Positions 52,800 to 63,559 of a DNA stretch of 64,000 bases are shown piece after piece; positions within the stretch are counted from its first letter, which is position 1, and the number at the start of each line of letters is the position of its first letter. The notes under the pieces are model-generated. The model searched no databases, had not been told where the DNA came from, and saw only the letters and a list, made by a program, of their open reading frames with translations. Source of the DNA: Hippopus hippopus (taxonomy: Eukaryota > Mollusca > Bivalvia > Cardiida > Cardiidae); the NCBI GenBank assembly GCA_946811185.2, contig OX328106.1:26782426-26846425 (forward strand), written 5' to 3'. The translations under genes were made by a program, and so were the position numbers.

Positions 52800-52932
52800 A
52801 CTTTTTCTCTGAAAGGGTAGAAAACATTTTAGGAATGTAGAAAACGCTCGATGTCAGTATTTTCTCATTGGTCCAAAATGTTCCAAAGCTCTTTCTCTCA
52901 AGCTCTTGAGACTGTTCGGTTAAATGTTAAAC
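52800..52932 (+). repeat. MITE family A, second right half
   Basis: TTTCTCTGAAAGGGTAGAAA, worn hairpin CGATGTCAGTATTTTCTC, end CTGTTCGGTTAAATG. Confidence 0.65.
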
Positions 52933-53031
52933 AGATCTTAGCAATTTAGAAGTTAATTCATTCCGCTGACATTTACTTTATCTATCAGAAATGCATCAAA
53001 TCCTTTTAGCGGCAAAGTGCACTTGATTCTT

Positions 53032-53243
53032 TACTACAAGACAACATTTCAGACTTGTCAGCATTTGCGGACGACAAATTAAAGGCGGCTCAAACGATAG
53101 AACTTGCCTTTGATTTAGGTGGAAAGCATTGTGGGGAAAGGAGAAAATGCTGGTTACCAGCATTTTCTCCTTTTCCCGCAATGTTTTCAAAGGCGTTCTT
53201 TCTCTGGGTTGTTGAAACTCGGAATTGTGTGTTAAAGGATTAA
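53032..53243 (+). repeat. MITE family A, complete
   Basis: TTCTTTACTACAAGACAACA to GAATTGTGTGTTAAAGGATTAA in two adjoining parts; hairpin 53138-53184 perfect with GGGGAAAGG/CCTTTTCCC ends. Confidence 0.9.
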
Positions 53244-53325
53244 ATTGCATTTGGAGACAGTGTAGATCAAAGATCAAACTACACAGAACGTGTAGAATGA
53301 TCTCTGATCCTAGCTGTCCGGGACT
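53244..53325 (+). repeat. MITE family B hairpin fragment
   Basis: GACAGTGTAGATCAAAGATC with a worn inverse. It abuts the end of the family A copy. Confidence 0.65.
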
Positions 53326-53546
53326 TTTGTTAAATATAGGACAGGAAACAGTTATGAAATGGCAAATTCTTGATTCCTTATATAGATCGGATATGTCCAT
53401 TTTATATATTTGGTGTGCCAAGGGTTTATGTTAAATACATGTACTACATTGCTGAGCAAATGTCAAAGTTCCATCGTACAACACATATGAGCCATGACCT
53501 GTGAAAAGAGGGCTTAATGCATTTGCGAAAAGTATCGACTCACGTC

Positions 53547-53730
53547 CATTATCTCCCGCTAGATGTCATTCTACAAATACACATCTATCTAATTTTGGCA
53601 TTCTGGGTACAGAACCGGACTACTTTTCAAAACAACAACCATTATCTCCCGCTAGATGGCATTCTACAAATACACATCTATCTAATTTGGGCATTCTGGG
53701 TACAGAACCGGACTACTTTTCAAAACAACA
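53547..53730 (+). repeat. two tandem units of 91 bp
   Basis: CCATTATCTCCCGCTAGATG begins at about 53546 and 53637; the units differ at two or three positions (GATGTCATT versus GATGGCATT) and each ends TTTTCAAAACAACAA. Confidence 0.93.
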
Positions 53731-53933
53731 AGGGTTACTTTGAATTTCAAAATGAAATAAACGTTTAGGCCTAACCTATGCACCGGCCATTTATCAAAAG
53801 AGACCCTACAGGCTTGAGTAATAGCTTCGGTATAAGCCCTACTTTTCCCAAGTATACGGGGATAGGTGATGCGTCATAGCAGACAAGTCGAATCTTCGAA
53901 GAATATGACATGTGCAGACAACGGACTCACGTC
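53547..53933 (+). mobile_element. 387-bp insertion with a 10-bp target duplication
   Basis: GACTCACGTC stands at 53537-53546 and again at 53934-53943. The insert starts CATTATCTCCCGCTAGATG and ends CATGTGCAGACAACG; these are not inverse to each other. Its first half is a direct duplication (next entry). No coding capacity. A 10-bp duplication fits Mutator-like elements or a truncated retroposon, but neither TIRs nor a tail was seen. Confidence 0.75.
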
Positions 53934-54401
53934 AGCCTGCACAGTCCGTGCAGGCTGACATGGATCAAAACTTTTCGCTATCTTTAAATTTTCTGCATGC
54001 CAAAGGATAATTTAACCCTATGATTCAATCGGTTGTTTGCCAAGCGGATTTTATGGATCCATAATTAGGTGATGTCTTGCTTGTCATAATGCATCACGGA
54101 GATGCATTAAGTCCCCTTTTGCCAGAGTATGGCTATCATACAAGTGTATCGAGAGCATAATGAAAGATATATAAAATGTAGTTGGCTGAAAGTTTCCGCA
54201 ACTTTTTTCCTGCTGATAAGATATTTTAAGTGACGAGTTTCGAAACGAAACATTTTATGACATGGTGTGTATTTACAAAGAATGTAAGTTTTTATGACAT
54301 CATCATTGTGTCATTAAACCCGCATATCTGTTCACCAGAACACGATCGATCGACAAATGTTAAGCACAGAGGACGTAAAAAGAGGAATTTTCAATCAGAT
54401 A

Positions 54402-54668
54402 AGAGCCGTGCTCTGGGCAAAAGAGGAGGGCCTTAATGCATCTGCAAAAAGTATTGACCCATGTCAGCCTGCGCAGTCCGCGCAGGCTGACATGATTCAA
54501 AACTTTTTGCTATTCGTGATTTTTCTGCAAGTCAAAGGACCATACTACTTGATAATCTAGTCGGTTTTTAGACAAAATAGTTTTTATGGATCCACAATTA
54601 GGTGATTGATTGCTTGGAATAATGCAACACAGAGATGCATTAACCGCCTTTTTGCCAGAGCATGGCAA
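54402..54668 (+). repeat. MITE family C copy
   Basis: GAGCCGTGCTCTGGGCAAAA to GCCAGAGCATGGCAATTG; hairpin GTCAGCCTGCGCAGTCCGCG intact. Confidence 0.9.
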
Positions 54669-54675
54669 TTGTATT

Positions 54676-54942
54676 TGATTCATGCTCTGGCAAAAGGGGG
54701 CTTAATGCATTTGCGAAAAGTATTGGTCATGGTCAGCCTGCGCAGTCCGCGCAGGCTGACCTGGACCGATACTTTTCGATATTGGGTCAATTTTCTGTAT
54801 GTTGAAGGACCAGTCTACCTTACTATTAAGTCTGTTGTTAGAAAAAGTGGCTATTATGGATCCATAACTATCTGATGGCTTGATTCGTATAATGCATCAC
54901 GGAGATACATTAAGCCTCCCTTTGCCAAATCAAGGCTCATTT
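54676..54942 (+). repeat. MITE family C copy, tandem with the previous
   Basis: GATTCATGCTCTGGCAAAAG to TGCCAAATCAAGGCTCATTT. Only 7 bp separate two forward copies. Confidence 0.9.
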
Positions 54943-54945
54943 TTA

Positions 54946-55760
54946 AAGGTAAGATGTTAAAGCACCACGGTGGAATAGGAGCAGCAGCTGTTCCTGCTAA
55001 ATATGGTTGTTGTGAAAATACATATAGACTGTACAGTAATGGGTTATAGAAATACGCATAAAATAATCAAAACACCAATAAGTACAAGAAAAGGGTTAGG
55101 TATCCTGTATCATATCAATTAAATGAGGTGTGAGTATGCGTCACGGGGTATTCTTTCACCCTTGTACACTGATGTCATAATTGTGCCCGCAAATAGGCCC
55201 GCAGAATAAGCATGACCACATTTTTTTAATCGACACTAATACTAAGAAGAAAGTCGAAAGCCAGCTTATTCAGCAATAAGAAAATAGGTCAATGGCTATT
55301 TGCCTATCGTAACATCTCGTGCATTTGCTTGGAAAATGAGTTGTAAAATTATGAAGATCAAAGAAGATACTTATATAAACATTATAACCATGATATGAAA
55401 ATACACATCCTGATATCACTTCAAACTTATTAATTGGCGTTTAAAGAGCATTTTATAAACAAAAACAATTTGTAATTTGTTTGTACTGCATCAAACTTCC
55501 GGTCTTGTCAATGCATACCGAATAAAAGGAGATCACCTATTAGTACTCTAGAAATGAGATTTTAAAAAAAAAGGATCCTTTTTTTCTGACATTGAATAGC
55601 GTTTGTATTTATAGACAAACTTGAAAAGAGACAAAAAATACACTCTTTAAATCTTTTGCTGATATCTTTCTTTCTGGGTCAAATAAGAAAAACAAGAGGA
55701 AAGAAACGAGCATGTCACGACAGCGCCATATTTTTTTTTTTTCGAGAAACGTTTTTATAT
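54946..55760. other. gene-free stretch
   Basis: AT-rich, no recognised exon or repeat family; T run at 55731-55742. Confidence 0.45.
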
Positions 55761-55763
55761 ATT

Positions 55764-56035
55764 ATACAAGTCATGCTGTGTGAAAAGGAGACTAAATGCA
55801 TCTGCAAAAAGTATCCGCCAGGTCAGCCTGCGCAATCTACGCAGGCTGACCTGAGTGGCTACTTTTTGCCATAGGTCAATTTTGTGCATATCCAAGGACA
55901 ATTCTTCCTCATCGCTCAGCCGGCTGTTAGACAAAACGGATTTTTCTGGATCCATCATTATGTTATGACTTACTTAATAAAGTGCATCACCGAAATACAC
56001 TAAACCCCTTTCAGCCAGAGCGCGGCTCATTTTTT
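55764..56035 (+). repeat. MITE family C copy
   Basis: CAAGTCATGCTGTGTGAAAA to CAGCCAGAGCGCGGCTCAT; core GTCAGCCTGCGCAATCTACG mismatched. Confidence 0.88.
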
Positions 56036-56384
56036 TCATGCAATCGAATAAAGCACCGTTTCTACAGCACATCAAACTACATGTAATTTGGGGAAAAATC
56101 TGTATGCATTCACCCTTTATTGGTACTTGAAGACAGCATTAGCTTTTTATCCTTTTGTTTGATCGCAACATTTTTCAGCGATGGCTTTTGACCTACATCC
56201 TGGTGCTTACATATTCGAATGGATAAAAAGAAACTTGTGATTGGTCAAAATGTTGATATGGGTATTCTGAGGGTCCCTAAAAGCCTTTATATGCGGGCAA
56301 ATTTAAGCCGCCCACTTTTTTTAAACGATATTCCATCTTATGTCTTGTCCATATGAAAAGCTTTTGAGGACTCGTTTGATTATT

Positions 56385-56540
56385 CTCAGATGAAGAGATA
56401 TGTCTCTTAAAGGATAGAAACTAGTGTTGGAAAAGGAGAAAAGACTGGTCACCAATGTTGTCTCCTTTTCAAACAAAAATTTCAATAGCTTTCTTCTTCA
56501 GGGTCGTTAAAATACGGTATCTTTTAGTAAAGGGTAAATC
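56385..56540 (+). repeat. MITE family A, right part
   Basis: ATGTCTCTTAAAGGATAGAA, hairpin GTTGGAAAAGGAGAAAAGAC with a mismatched partner, end TTTTAGTAAAGGGTAAA. Confidence 0.75.
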
Positions 56541-56639
56541 AATACTGTGCCTCATAGTTTCAGTCTTTTTTTTTTTTTTAAACATATTTTCTTCTTTTTT
56601 TTTTTTTAATATTTAAGACATTTTCTCCTTTCTTCACAG

Positions 56640-56795
56640 GGATCCTGCGTGGGTAAATAGTAGAGTGTATATGACCTTGGACAAGGCGCTTCAGAGCCCT
56701 TCCCTAGTATTGATGAACGAAGGAAGTACTTGAATGTGAGCTGTCGAGGTTATGTAACTGAAATGATGTTGAAGGCAGTGTAAAAAAAACCCATC
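56640..56795 (+). mobile_element. SINE, headless
   Basis: GACCTTGGACAAGGCGCTTC and AGAGCCCTTCCCTAG (body), TTATGTAACTGAAATGATGT (tail), GGCAGTGTAAAAAAAACC (3' end). Confidence 0.65.
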
Positions 56796-56799
56796 CAAT

Positions 56800-56905
56800 C
56801 AATTGGTTCAGCCAATTAGAAGTTGTGTTATTTTCAAATTTAGAACATACTGGAGAATAAGACTATAAGAATATTCCTAAGAATGGTTGGTGAATACGGA
56901 CCCAC
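56800..56905. repeat. MITE family D, right half
   Basis: TTGGTTCAGCCAATTAGAAG to GGTTGGTGAATACGGACCCA; the left half is missing beside a SINE end. Confidence 0.7.
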
Positions 56906-56997
56906 ACCACACGTGCTGTGCTGTCTCAATAAAGTCTGCCAGCAAAAGCAACATAATTTGTGTTGGGTAGCCTAACTCTTTATATGACGATAAAGCC

Positions 56998-57322
56998 AAG
57001 CCCCGGTAGCTCAGTCGGTAGCGTACAAGAATTGAGAACAGGAGGTTGCTGGTTCGATCCCCTGATCGGTCAATCTCTCTCCGAGAACTGATGATAGTCA
57101 TTCAGACAGAATTCATTCCACTCTCACTCCTGACCATTGCATCGACGGTGGGAAAGCAGCCAGAGGTTTGGAAAGAATATTGTGTGGACTACTAGGAAAA
57201 AAACTCCAGGAAAGCATAGATAAGTGCACTGGCCGCCGCAATATAACCGAAGTGATGTCGAAAAAGGCACTTAATACTATACAAATCAATCAATCAATCA
57301 ATCAATCAATCAGTCAATCAAT
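56998..57322 (+). mobile_element. SINE, full length, with (AATC)n tail
   Basis: The best SINE of the window. The tRNA-related head has an A box CGGTAGCTCAGTCGGTAGCG and a B box TGGTTCGATCCCC (to 57063). The body includes GGAAAGCAGCCAGAGGTTTG, and the conserved 3' domain GCACTGGCCGCCGCAATATA and ACCGAAGTGATGTCGAAAAA. It ends in seven or so AATC units (57283-57320). RNA polymerase III would start just before the A box (family knowledge). Confidence 0.85.
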
Positions 57323-57334
57323 GGCGATAAGATT

Positions 57335-57530
57335 TAAGACTTGTCCCTCACTAAAATCATTTGGAGACGACAAGTTGCATGTAAGAGGGAACCTAATGAT
57401 AGAAATTGTCCTCAAAAGGATAGGAAACGTTGTGGGAAAAGGGGAAAAATTTTGGTTACCGACATTCTATTCAAAAGCTATCTTCCCTTAAATCACCTCA
57501 AGCCCGAGTACTTTTGGTAAAGGTTGAAGG
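57335..57530 (+). repeat. MITE family A, right hairpin arm deleted
   Basis: AAGACTTGTCCCTCACTAAA, GTGGGAAAAGGGGAAAAATT and the end GAGTACTTTTGGTAAAGG. Confidence 0.75.
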
Positions 57531-57659
57531 GTCGAGGTATGAAAAAAAAAATTCTTATTGTCGTCTGGAGAACTTCCGGTTATGTATATGAAAAAACAAA
57601 AATCGTGCTTGACTTTACGTTCTTAGATATTTGTTACAAACAACGTCGCGTGTCACGAT

Positions 57660-57850
57660 TGTGCAAAAGACAGTTTTTCGAAACATTATTAGAAGAGGAG
57701 AAAATGCTGGTGACCAGCATTTTCTCCTTTTCTGACAATGTTTTCTATCTTTTAAAACCTTTATTTGCTTCATCCAATATGACATTCAATTTGTTGTCTG
57801 CAAATGCTTCAAACATTGACAAATCAAGAAATTATTTCGTCTGGTGAAAG
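57660..57850 (-). repeat. MITE family A, left end lost
   Basis: Hairpin AGAGGAGAAAATGCTGGTGA with partner, then TTGTCTGCAAATGCTTCAAA and the end TCTGGTGAAAGGGCTGAA. Confidence 0.8.
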
Positions 57851-57854
57851 GGCT

Positions 57855-59330
57855 GAATCAAACATCATATAAAGAGAGCTGAAGACATTTTTAGTATTTA
57901 TTTATTGACGACAAATCTTATCTATGGTAATACCAACTAATTTATATGCGCACATGGTCCAGTGTGTGCAAAATCATATTTCTCTGCAAAGATTCCAGGA
58001 TCTAGTGGGTACTTTACTAATAGAGAACGTTGTTCAATTAAATACAGATACAATACCGTAGTCTATTTATGGTAACATTTTTACTACTAGACGCTGGAGC
58101 AACGAGACCATATTTTTGGTATAGTTGAACAAAACATACGTGACCATTGAAATGTCAAAATTGCTACAACGAGGGATAATGTTAAAACAAACAGCGGTTG
58201 TCCAACTCAATCTAAAGAAATTGTTCTCAGCGTCTATTTAAAAGAACAATTTTTCTGCAAGATGCTACCAGACGTCGCAATAACATGCTTTTGTCGTAAT
58301 GGCTTAGAAAATTGCTGTACAATGAAACTTTGAAATCGCTATCATTACGGGCAGTGTTGATACACATTTCGATTGTACCACATTGCTATTCTAATGCTTA
58401 TAGACAATCAATACTTTTTATTTAAACAAAATATACGAGGGCACCATCGGGAAAATATAACCAATGATTAATTAAGCTGTATATCATGCTGCACAAATTC
58501 ACAAAATACATCTATGGCAGCCAACGGCAGGATAAGAGTTTACCAACAGAGCACCGAATAGAAACCCAACAGACAATTTCAGTCTATTTCATAGTCACTA
58601 TTGTCCAGAATCAAAGCAAAGCGGCGGAGAGAGTAAATCAACGAACAGACTGCACATTTAGTTTCACGTAAAAATAGAAGTAATTTAAGTAAAACTAGAT
58701 TCAAGTAAAAATTAAAGTAATTTAGTTGTCTTACGTCCGACTTTTAAAAACTGCGACAAACCGCGTTTCGTTGCTATTGCTTTTTTAATTCCAATATTCT
58801 GAAAACCGAAATTATTCATTATTGGCTTAAGAATTTACGCCAAATTTCTCTCGCCAATAGTACATTTCAGAAAAGAATTTCCTTATGTCGTTTAAAGTAT
58901 ACTATTCTCTGAATGTACTAGTTAGCTTTAACCAATACTTGATCATTTGAACCTATCGATGTATGTACATGTATATTGGGTCTATACCAAGTTCGTCGTA
59001 AATACCTGCGTTAGAACAATTAAGCTTAATTCCTAAAGTGCGTTTACAGAACCTTACAAATGTATATGTTCTAACTCCTCGGGTTTACCAAATCCCTAGA
59101 CTGGACACCCACAGTTAAAAATTAAGCTGACAAAAGTATCAAACAGTTCCAGTGATACTACTGGGTTAAAGTCAAATTTCGCTATGTTAGTGAGTAAAAT
59201 AGGCATCGCTTGTATAAATTTAAAGACTGTGTTTTTGTATTCAAACTGAATAAGCCGGTAAAATTAAGCACGTTTCATAGATATCTAAAGTTAAAAGTCT
59301 ATCTCTAAAACATGATCATTGCAATATTTT
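57855..59330. other. longest repeat-free stretch, no gene recognised
   Basis: About 1.5 kb without any of the local repeat families and without an ORF over about 61 codons. Such a gap among dense repeats could be conserved noncoding DNA, a UTR or merely old sequence. Confidence 0.4.
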
Positions 59331-59344
59331 TTTTTTCCCCCCAA

Positions 59345-59560
59345 AGTGAGTGCAAGGCTTCTCCTTCGAAAGACAACTACCTTAGTCTTATTATGTTCGT
59401 CTCTAAACTCTGGGATTCGTTCCTCTCTCACCGGAAAGAATATTGTGCGAAGTACTGGTAAAAGAAATTCCAGGAAAGGTATAGATAGGTTTACTGGCCG
59501 CCGCGATATCACTGAAATGATTTTGAAAACGACATTAAACACCCAAGGTGTTAAACACCC
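59345..59560 (+). mobile_element. SINE, headless
   Basis: GAAAGAATATTGTGCGAAGT, CCAGGAAAGGTATAGATAGG, then the 3' domain CTGGCCGCCGCGATATCACT and GAAATGATTTTGAAAACG. It ends in AAACACCCAAGG/TTAAACACCC. Confidence 0.7.
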
Positions 59561-59667
59561 AACAAACAAATTTGATGTCGAAATCGGAAATTGGTTTTGT
59601 CTTGCGTGACATGATTCTGTTTTGTTTCCATTTTTGTTTTCACAAAGCTGTGTCGTTGAACTGCCAT

Positions 59668-59886
59668 TTAATTCTTTACCAAACGACCAAGGTTTAGACT
59701 TGTCAAAGTTAAAAGCAAATGCAAACTTCAAATTTGATATGACCCAAACAACAGGACTCGTCTTTGAAAGGTTAGAAAATATCGTGAGAAAAGAGATTAT
59801 CATCATTTTCTCCTTTTCCCACAAGGTTTTGCAAAAGCTTCTTTACTCAGGTTCGTTAAAAGACGGGGATTGAGTCTTAAAAGGCT
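59668..59886 (+). repeat. MITE family A, complete, shortened hairpin
   Basis: TTAATTCTTTACCAAACGAC to ATTGAGTCTTAAAAGGCTAA; the hairpin tip AATGCTGGTTACCAGCATT is replaced by ATTATCATCATT. Confidence 0.85.
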
Positions 59887-59990
59887 AATCTTCTTTCTTT
59901 CTTTTATCTTAAAATGTCCGTAAGTCTTAAAAACATTTCCGGCAAAGGAAGCTAAATCCGCTCTTCAGCCCAAGTTAATGTCACAGCTCA

Positions 59991-60214
59991 ACCCTTTTCC
60001 AAACGTTTACAGGTTTTTACGACCATAAGAAAGCAAACTTTCACCCCATCGTTCTAGAAAGGGTGAAAGCAGGCTACCAACATTTTCTTCTTTTCCAACA
60101 GCGCTGTTCAACTCGTTTCGAGGACAAATCCAGTCAGTTGAGTCTTATTGACTTTGTCGTCTGCAAATAATTGCAATCCCGAAGTGTGAAATTTTGTCGC
60201 CTGATAAAGTGTTA
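59991..60214 (-). repeat. MITE family A, diverged, reversed
   Basis: CAACCCTTTTCCAAACGTTT to GCCTGATAAAGTGTTAA. The left stem arm is mostly lost. Confidence 0.7.
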
Positions 60215-60306
60215 ACCACTAAAATCTGTTCATTTCTGCGAGTGCTCTTGTACTAAATCTCCACGATATATATAGCACTTTTCCTTACCAAAAATCCCGC
60301 CATCCG

Positions 60307-60757
60307 ATTCTCCTTGCCTGCCTCTAAGTGCAACCTAATGAACTTTTGCAGACAATATAGATCAAGATCAGACTGTACAGAACGCACAACCAGGGTCTGC
60401 ATTCACCAAATTCTTAACAACGTTTTTAGTCTTATTCTTCAAAATTTTCTAAATTTAAAAGTCACACAACTTCTGATTGGCCAAACTAAATGGTTAAGCC
60501 AATCAGAAGTTGCGTTACTTTAAATCTGGAATAAGACTGAGAATGATACTAAGGATGGTTGATGAATACGAGCCCTGGTATTGGATCTAAGCTATCCCAT
60601 AATTTGAGAATTTATGGTGAAAAGATCTTTGAAATCTCATTATTTTGGTTCTATCTACTGAAATGTTATTCATTTTTTTTTTTTTTTTTTATCTATTTTT
60701 ATTTACTTTATATTATTATTTTTAGTTTTATTATTATTATTTAGCAGCTATAGAAAA
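60307..60757 (+). repeat. MITE family B interrupted by family D
   Basis: Left part CTGCCTCTAAGTGCAACC to GACTGTACAGAACGCACA (60390); right part from 60578 TATTGGATCTAAGCTATCCC to TATTTAGCAGCTATAG. A T run and TTATTA repeats have expanded the right side. Confidence 0.75.
60391..60577. repeat. MITE family D, complete, inside family B
   Basis: CCAGGGTCTGCATTCACC and GATGAATACGAGCCCTGG are inverse ends. The inner stem pairs CTTCTGATTGGCCAAAC with TTAAGCCAATCAGAAG. Confidence 0.88.
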
Positions 60758-60769
60758 TCTATGCGAATC

Positions 60770-60925
60770 GAAATGATAAAATCTGCCTGAGAAAAGGGGT
60801 TCAAAAAGTTGCTCAAAAAATGAGAAAATGTTGGTTACCAGCATTTTCTCCTATTTCAACATTTTCCAAAGCCCTCTTCATCAGGGTCATTCAAAACATG
60901 CCAGGACTTTTTGGTGGGGGAGTAA
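60770..60925 (+). repeat. MITE family A, eroded
   Basis: AAAATGAGAAAATGTTGGTT and TCATCAGGGTCATTCAAAAC; ends at GACTTTTTGGTGGGGGAG. Confidence 0.65.
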
Positions 60926-61154
60926 TAAAAAACTAGGCGGACCGAGCTAGTGGTGGGTGTCTTACCACTAACTAAGTGGTCAATTTACAGGTCAACAATA
61001 AGTTCATTAAGGCGACTGCGTTTTATTTCGGTATTTTCCGCAGCTAGGCACAGTTGACCTTTGTTCTGCTGCACTGAGGTAATGCAGTGCACCTAAACTC
61101 TGTCTAGGCTGCACTTGTTGACTTTACAAATCTTCAATTTGTATGTCTGATGTT

Positions 61155-61234
61155 TTTTCAGCATCATCTCGGTTATGTCGCGGCGGCCAGCGCACCTATC
61201 GACGATTTCCTAGAGTTCCTTTTACCAGTGTTTC
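61155..61234 (-). mobile_element. SINE 3' domain, reversed
   Basis: CATCATCTCGGTTATGTCGC, GGCGGCCAGCGCACCTATC and TTCCTTTTACCAGTG are the exact reverse of the SINE tail at 57215-57260. It is cut off by the next MITE. Confidence 0.7.
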
Positions 61235-61438
61235 GCGACTTGCCCAAATTGAAAGCATTTGCAGACAACAAAATTAAATTACACTCAAATGATGGGATTT
61301 CGCATTTAAATATTAGGAAACATCGTGTGAAAATGAGAAAATGCTGGTTACCAGCATTCACTCATTTTGCCACGAAGTTTTCAACAGCCTTTTAAATGAA
61401 GGTCGTTAAAACACGGGATTGTTTTGGTAAAGGGTTAA
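61235..61438 (+). repeat. MITE family A, left 20 bp missing
   Basis: GCGACTTGCCCAAATTGAAA to GTTTTGGTAAAGGGTTAA; stem GTGTGAAAATGAGAAAATGC with a changed partner. Confidence 0.88.
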
Positions 61439-61529
61439 TCGTGACCAAAAGTAATTAATTACTCAAATACTAGCATTTATTTAACGGTTAGCAATTAGAA
61501 CAACTGAAACTTTATCTTTGCTTTTACAG

Positions 61530-61590
61530 ACGACGTAAATCAAGATCAGGATGCAGAGAATATGCAGCCTGACACAGATCCGCTATTTTG
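61530..61590 (+). repeat. MITE family B hairpin fragment
   Basis: GACGTAAATCAAGATCAGGA and ATGCAGCCTGACACAGATCC. Confidence 0.5.
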
Positions 61591-61781
61591 TGCATTAAAA
61601 AAAACTAAAATTAATAGAAAAGAACCAGGTGCAATTATTGTGCATTTTTCTTCCTACTGAATTTGTCCATACTCCTCTGTAGGTCACTTTAATAAATATT
61701 ATATATGGGACTCTAGACATAATGTATGATAATGAAAACACAGATCATGACGGTGATAAACACTATCGCATGAAAAATACA

Positions 61782-62035
61782 TATAAGCCATGTTCTTACA
61801 AAATGGGACTGAATGCATCTCCACGATGCATTATATCTAGCCATTTTACACATAATCGTGGATCTCCAGAAACCTCATAGTCTAACAATTGACTGGATTT
61901 GAATGTAGAACGGTCCTTTACCATGCAGAAAATGTACAAATAGCAAAACCTTTCAACCCATGTCAGCCTGCCGACATGTGTCCACACTTTTTGCAGATGC
62001 ATTAAGCTCCCTTTTCACAAAGCATGGTTCATATC
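61782..62035 (-). repeat. MITE family C, core shortened
   Basis: TATAAGCCATGTTCTTACAA to TCACAAAGCATGGTTCATAT; the core palindrome is reduced to GTCAGCCTGCCGACATG. Confidence 0.85.
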
Positions 62036-62086
62036 AGTTCAGAAACCTACTAGCATTTCCTGACATTTCCAGAAAATAGCAAGTAA

Positions 62087-62306
62087 TCCTTTTCCAAACA
62101 ATCCCGAGTTTTAACGACTCGAGGGAAATATTCTTTTGAAAATATGGTGGTAAAAGGAGAAAATGCTGGCGTCCAGCATTTTCTCCTTTTCCCATCATGT
62201 TTTCTTGTCTTTCAATGAAAAAGGCCCATCATTTGATCTACATTCAACTAGTCGTCTTCAAATGCTTTCAATACGGACGCGGCCGGAATGTTACCGTTTG
62301 GTGCAG
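62087..62306 (-). repeat. MITE family A, complete, reversed
   Basis: TCCTTTTCCAAACAATCCCG to TTACCGTTTGGTGCAGAG; the tip is GCTGGCGTCCAGC. A separate hairpin scrap lies at 62395-62440 (GGTGCTAACCAGCACTTTTT). Confidence 0.85.
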
Positions 62307-62779
62307 AGCTGGATATCAAAGAACATTTATATATAGGCTATCGTTTCGACTACGTGAAATAGTGGACAGAAGAAAATAAAGTAAAAGAAGGTAGATCTAT
62401 GTAAAAGGTGCTAACCAGCACTTTTTTCTATTCCCTTAATTTTTTTATCACAGTTTAACGATACAAGTCTGTCAGTCACACGATCTTAAACATGGCGGTG
62501 CCTATGTAAATCGATTAGCAACAGTAACAACAGCCACGGAGATAAGAAATGGTATCATCCGAGATTTGTCGATCCATGTCGTCGACTATGTGAGATCGTA
62601 ACAAAAGTAAGTACGATGACGTCATTAATGTGTTTGATGTCATAAGAAAATCGATGGAGTTATCGGTTGAAAAGCGACCGACCCGTTATTTGAACGCCAA
62701 ATTTTCATCTATTAAATGCATGTAACCGCCCAGTTTCTTTGCTTTTTCAGAGAAAAACATCTTATATGGCCCCTTTCAC

Positions 62780-62952
62780 GAACCTGGCGGAGGGGAAATC
62801 ACTGTTGGAAAAGAAGAAAGAATAAGTTACAGTCATTCTCTCCTTTTTTCCCACAATATTTTCCACCCTTCGTCATTTAAGCAACATTTAATTTGTCGTC
62901 TGCGAATGCTTTCAATTTGGACAAATCGAAAATATATATTGTCAGGTTAAGG
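62780..62952 (-). repeat. MITE family A, left arm eroded
   Basis: ACTGTTGGAAAAGAAGAAAG, then a good right half with AATTTGTCGTCTGCGAATGC and GCTTTCAATTTGGAC, end TTGTCAGGTTAAGG. Confidence 0.8.
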
Positions 62953-62997
62953 ATGACGGAATTCTATGCAAGGAAATCAGAACATCAAACCGGCACT

Positions 62998-63220
62998 AGT
63001 TAATCCGTGATCCATGATACCAAGCCAATCATTGCATAATTAGGGATCCACAAAATCCATTTTGTCTAACATCCGACTGACTTATGAGGTCACTTGTTGT
63101 TTGACATGCAGAAAATTTACCAAGAGCAAAAAGTTTCGACCAAAGTCAGCCTGTGTGAAGTGCGCAGGCTGAATTAGTCGACACTTTTCGCAGATGTATT
63201 TTCACAATGCATGGCTCATT
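62998..63220 (-). repeat. MITE family C, left end lost
   Basis: GTGATCCATGATACCAAGCC, core GTCAGCCTGTGTGAAGTGCG, end TTTTCACAATGCATGGCTCA. Confidence 0.82.
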
Positions 63221-63225
63221 AAATA

Positions 63226-63250
63226 TATTCATTCATTCATTCATTTATTC
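63226..63250 (+). repeat. (ATTC)n microsatellite
   Basis: Five ATTC-type units directly after a family C end. Confidence 0.85.
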
Positions 63251-63477
63251 GGCAAATCAGCACAAAACATGCTTTTGGCCATAACAAAATGTCATGAAAA
63301 ATATGGCAAGAACATGAAAACTGAATGAAATGTGAAAATGTCATACGAAGTAAACAACAACAACAACAACAGAAAAAAAAAAAAAAAAGTGAAAGCGCTG
63401 AAAGCTTCAAAATTTCTAAGACAGTGAAAGCACCTATTCATTTCATAGTAAACGATGGAAATATAATAGATCTAGGA

Positions 63478-63550
63478 GCGATTACCCGGATTCGAACCTA
63501 CTACCTTCCGAGTCGCAGCCTAGCAACTCTACCAACGTGGTATTTTGAGC
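63478..63550 (-). repeat. tRNA-like sequence, reversed, probably a SINE head
   Basis: ACCCGGATTCGAACCTACTA is a good reversed B box and CAACTCTACCAACGTGG a reversed A box, 35-40 bp apart, with an anticodon-arm-like CTTCCGAGTCGCAGCC between. The acceptor stem does not pair, so it is unlikely to be a working tRNA. Confidence 0.55.
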
Positions 63551-63559
63551 CTTTTCGAG

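Larger units (their letters stand above)
53487..54140 (+). repeat. MITE family C split by an unknown 387-bp insert
   Basis: The left part ATATGAGCCATGACCTGTG to GAAAAGTATCGACTCACGTC (to 53546) and the right part from 53934 (GACTCACGTCAGCCTGCACA) to GCCAGAGTATGGCTATCAT make one normal copy once the insert and one 10-bp duplicate are removed. Confidence 0.88.

Noticed and set aside
54357..54875. ORFs with AKSIDPCQPAQSAQAD or related peptides.
   Set aside because: They are translations of the family C core hairpin and appear in both orientations.
57000..57070. A functional tRNA gene.
   Set aside because: The A and B boxes are good but the acceptor and anticodon stems do not pair, and a SINE body and (AATC)n tail follow.
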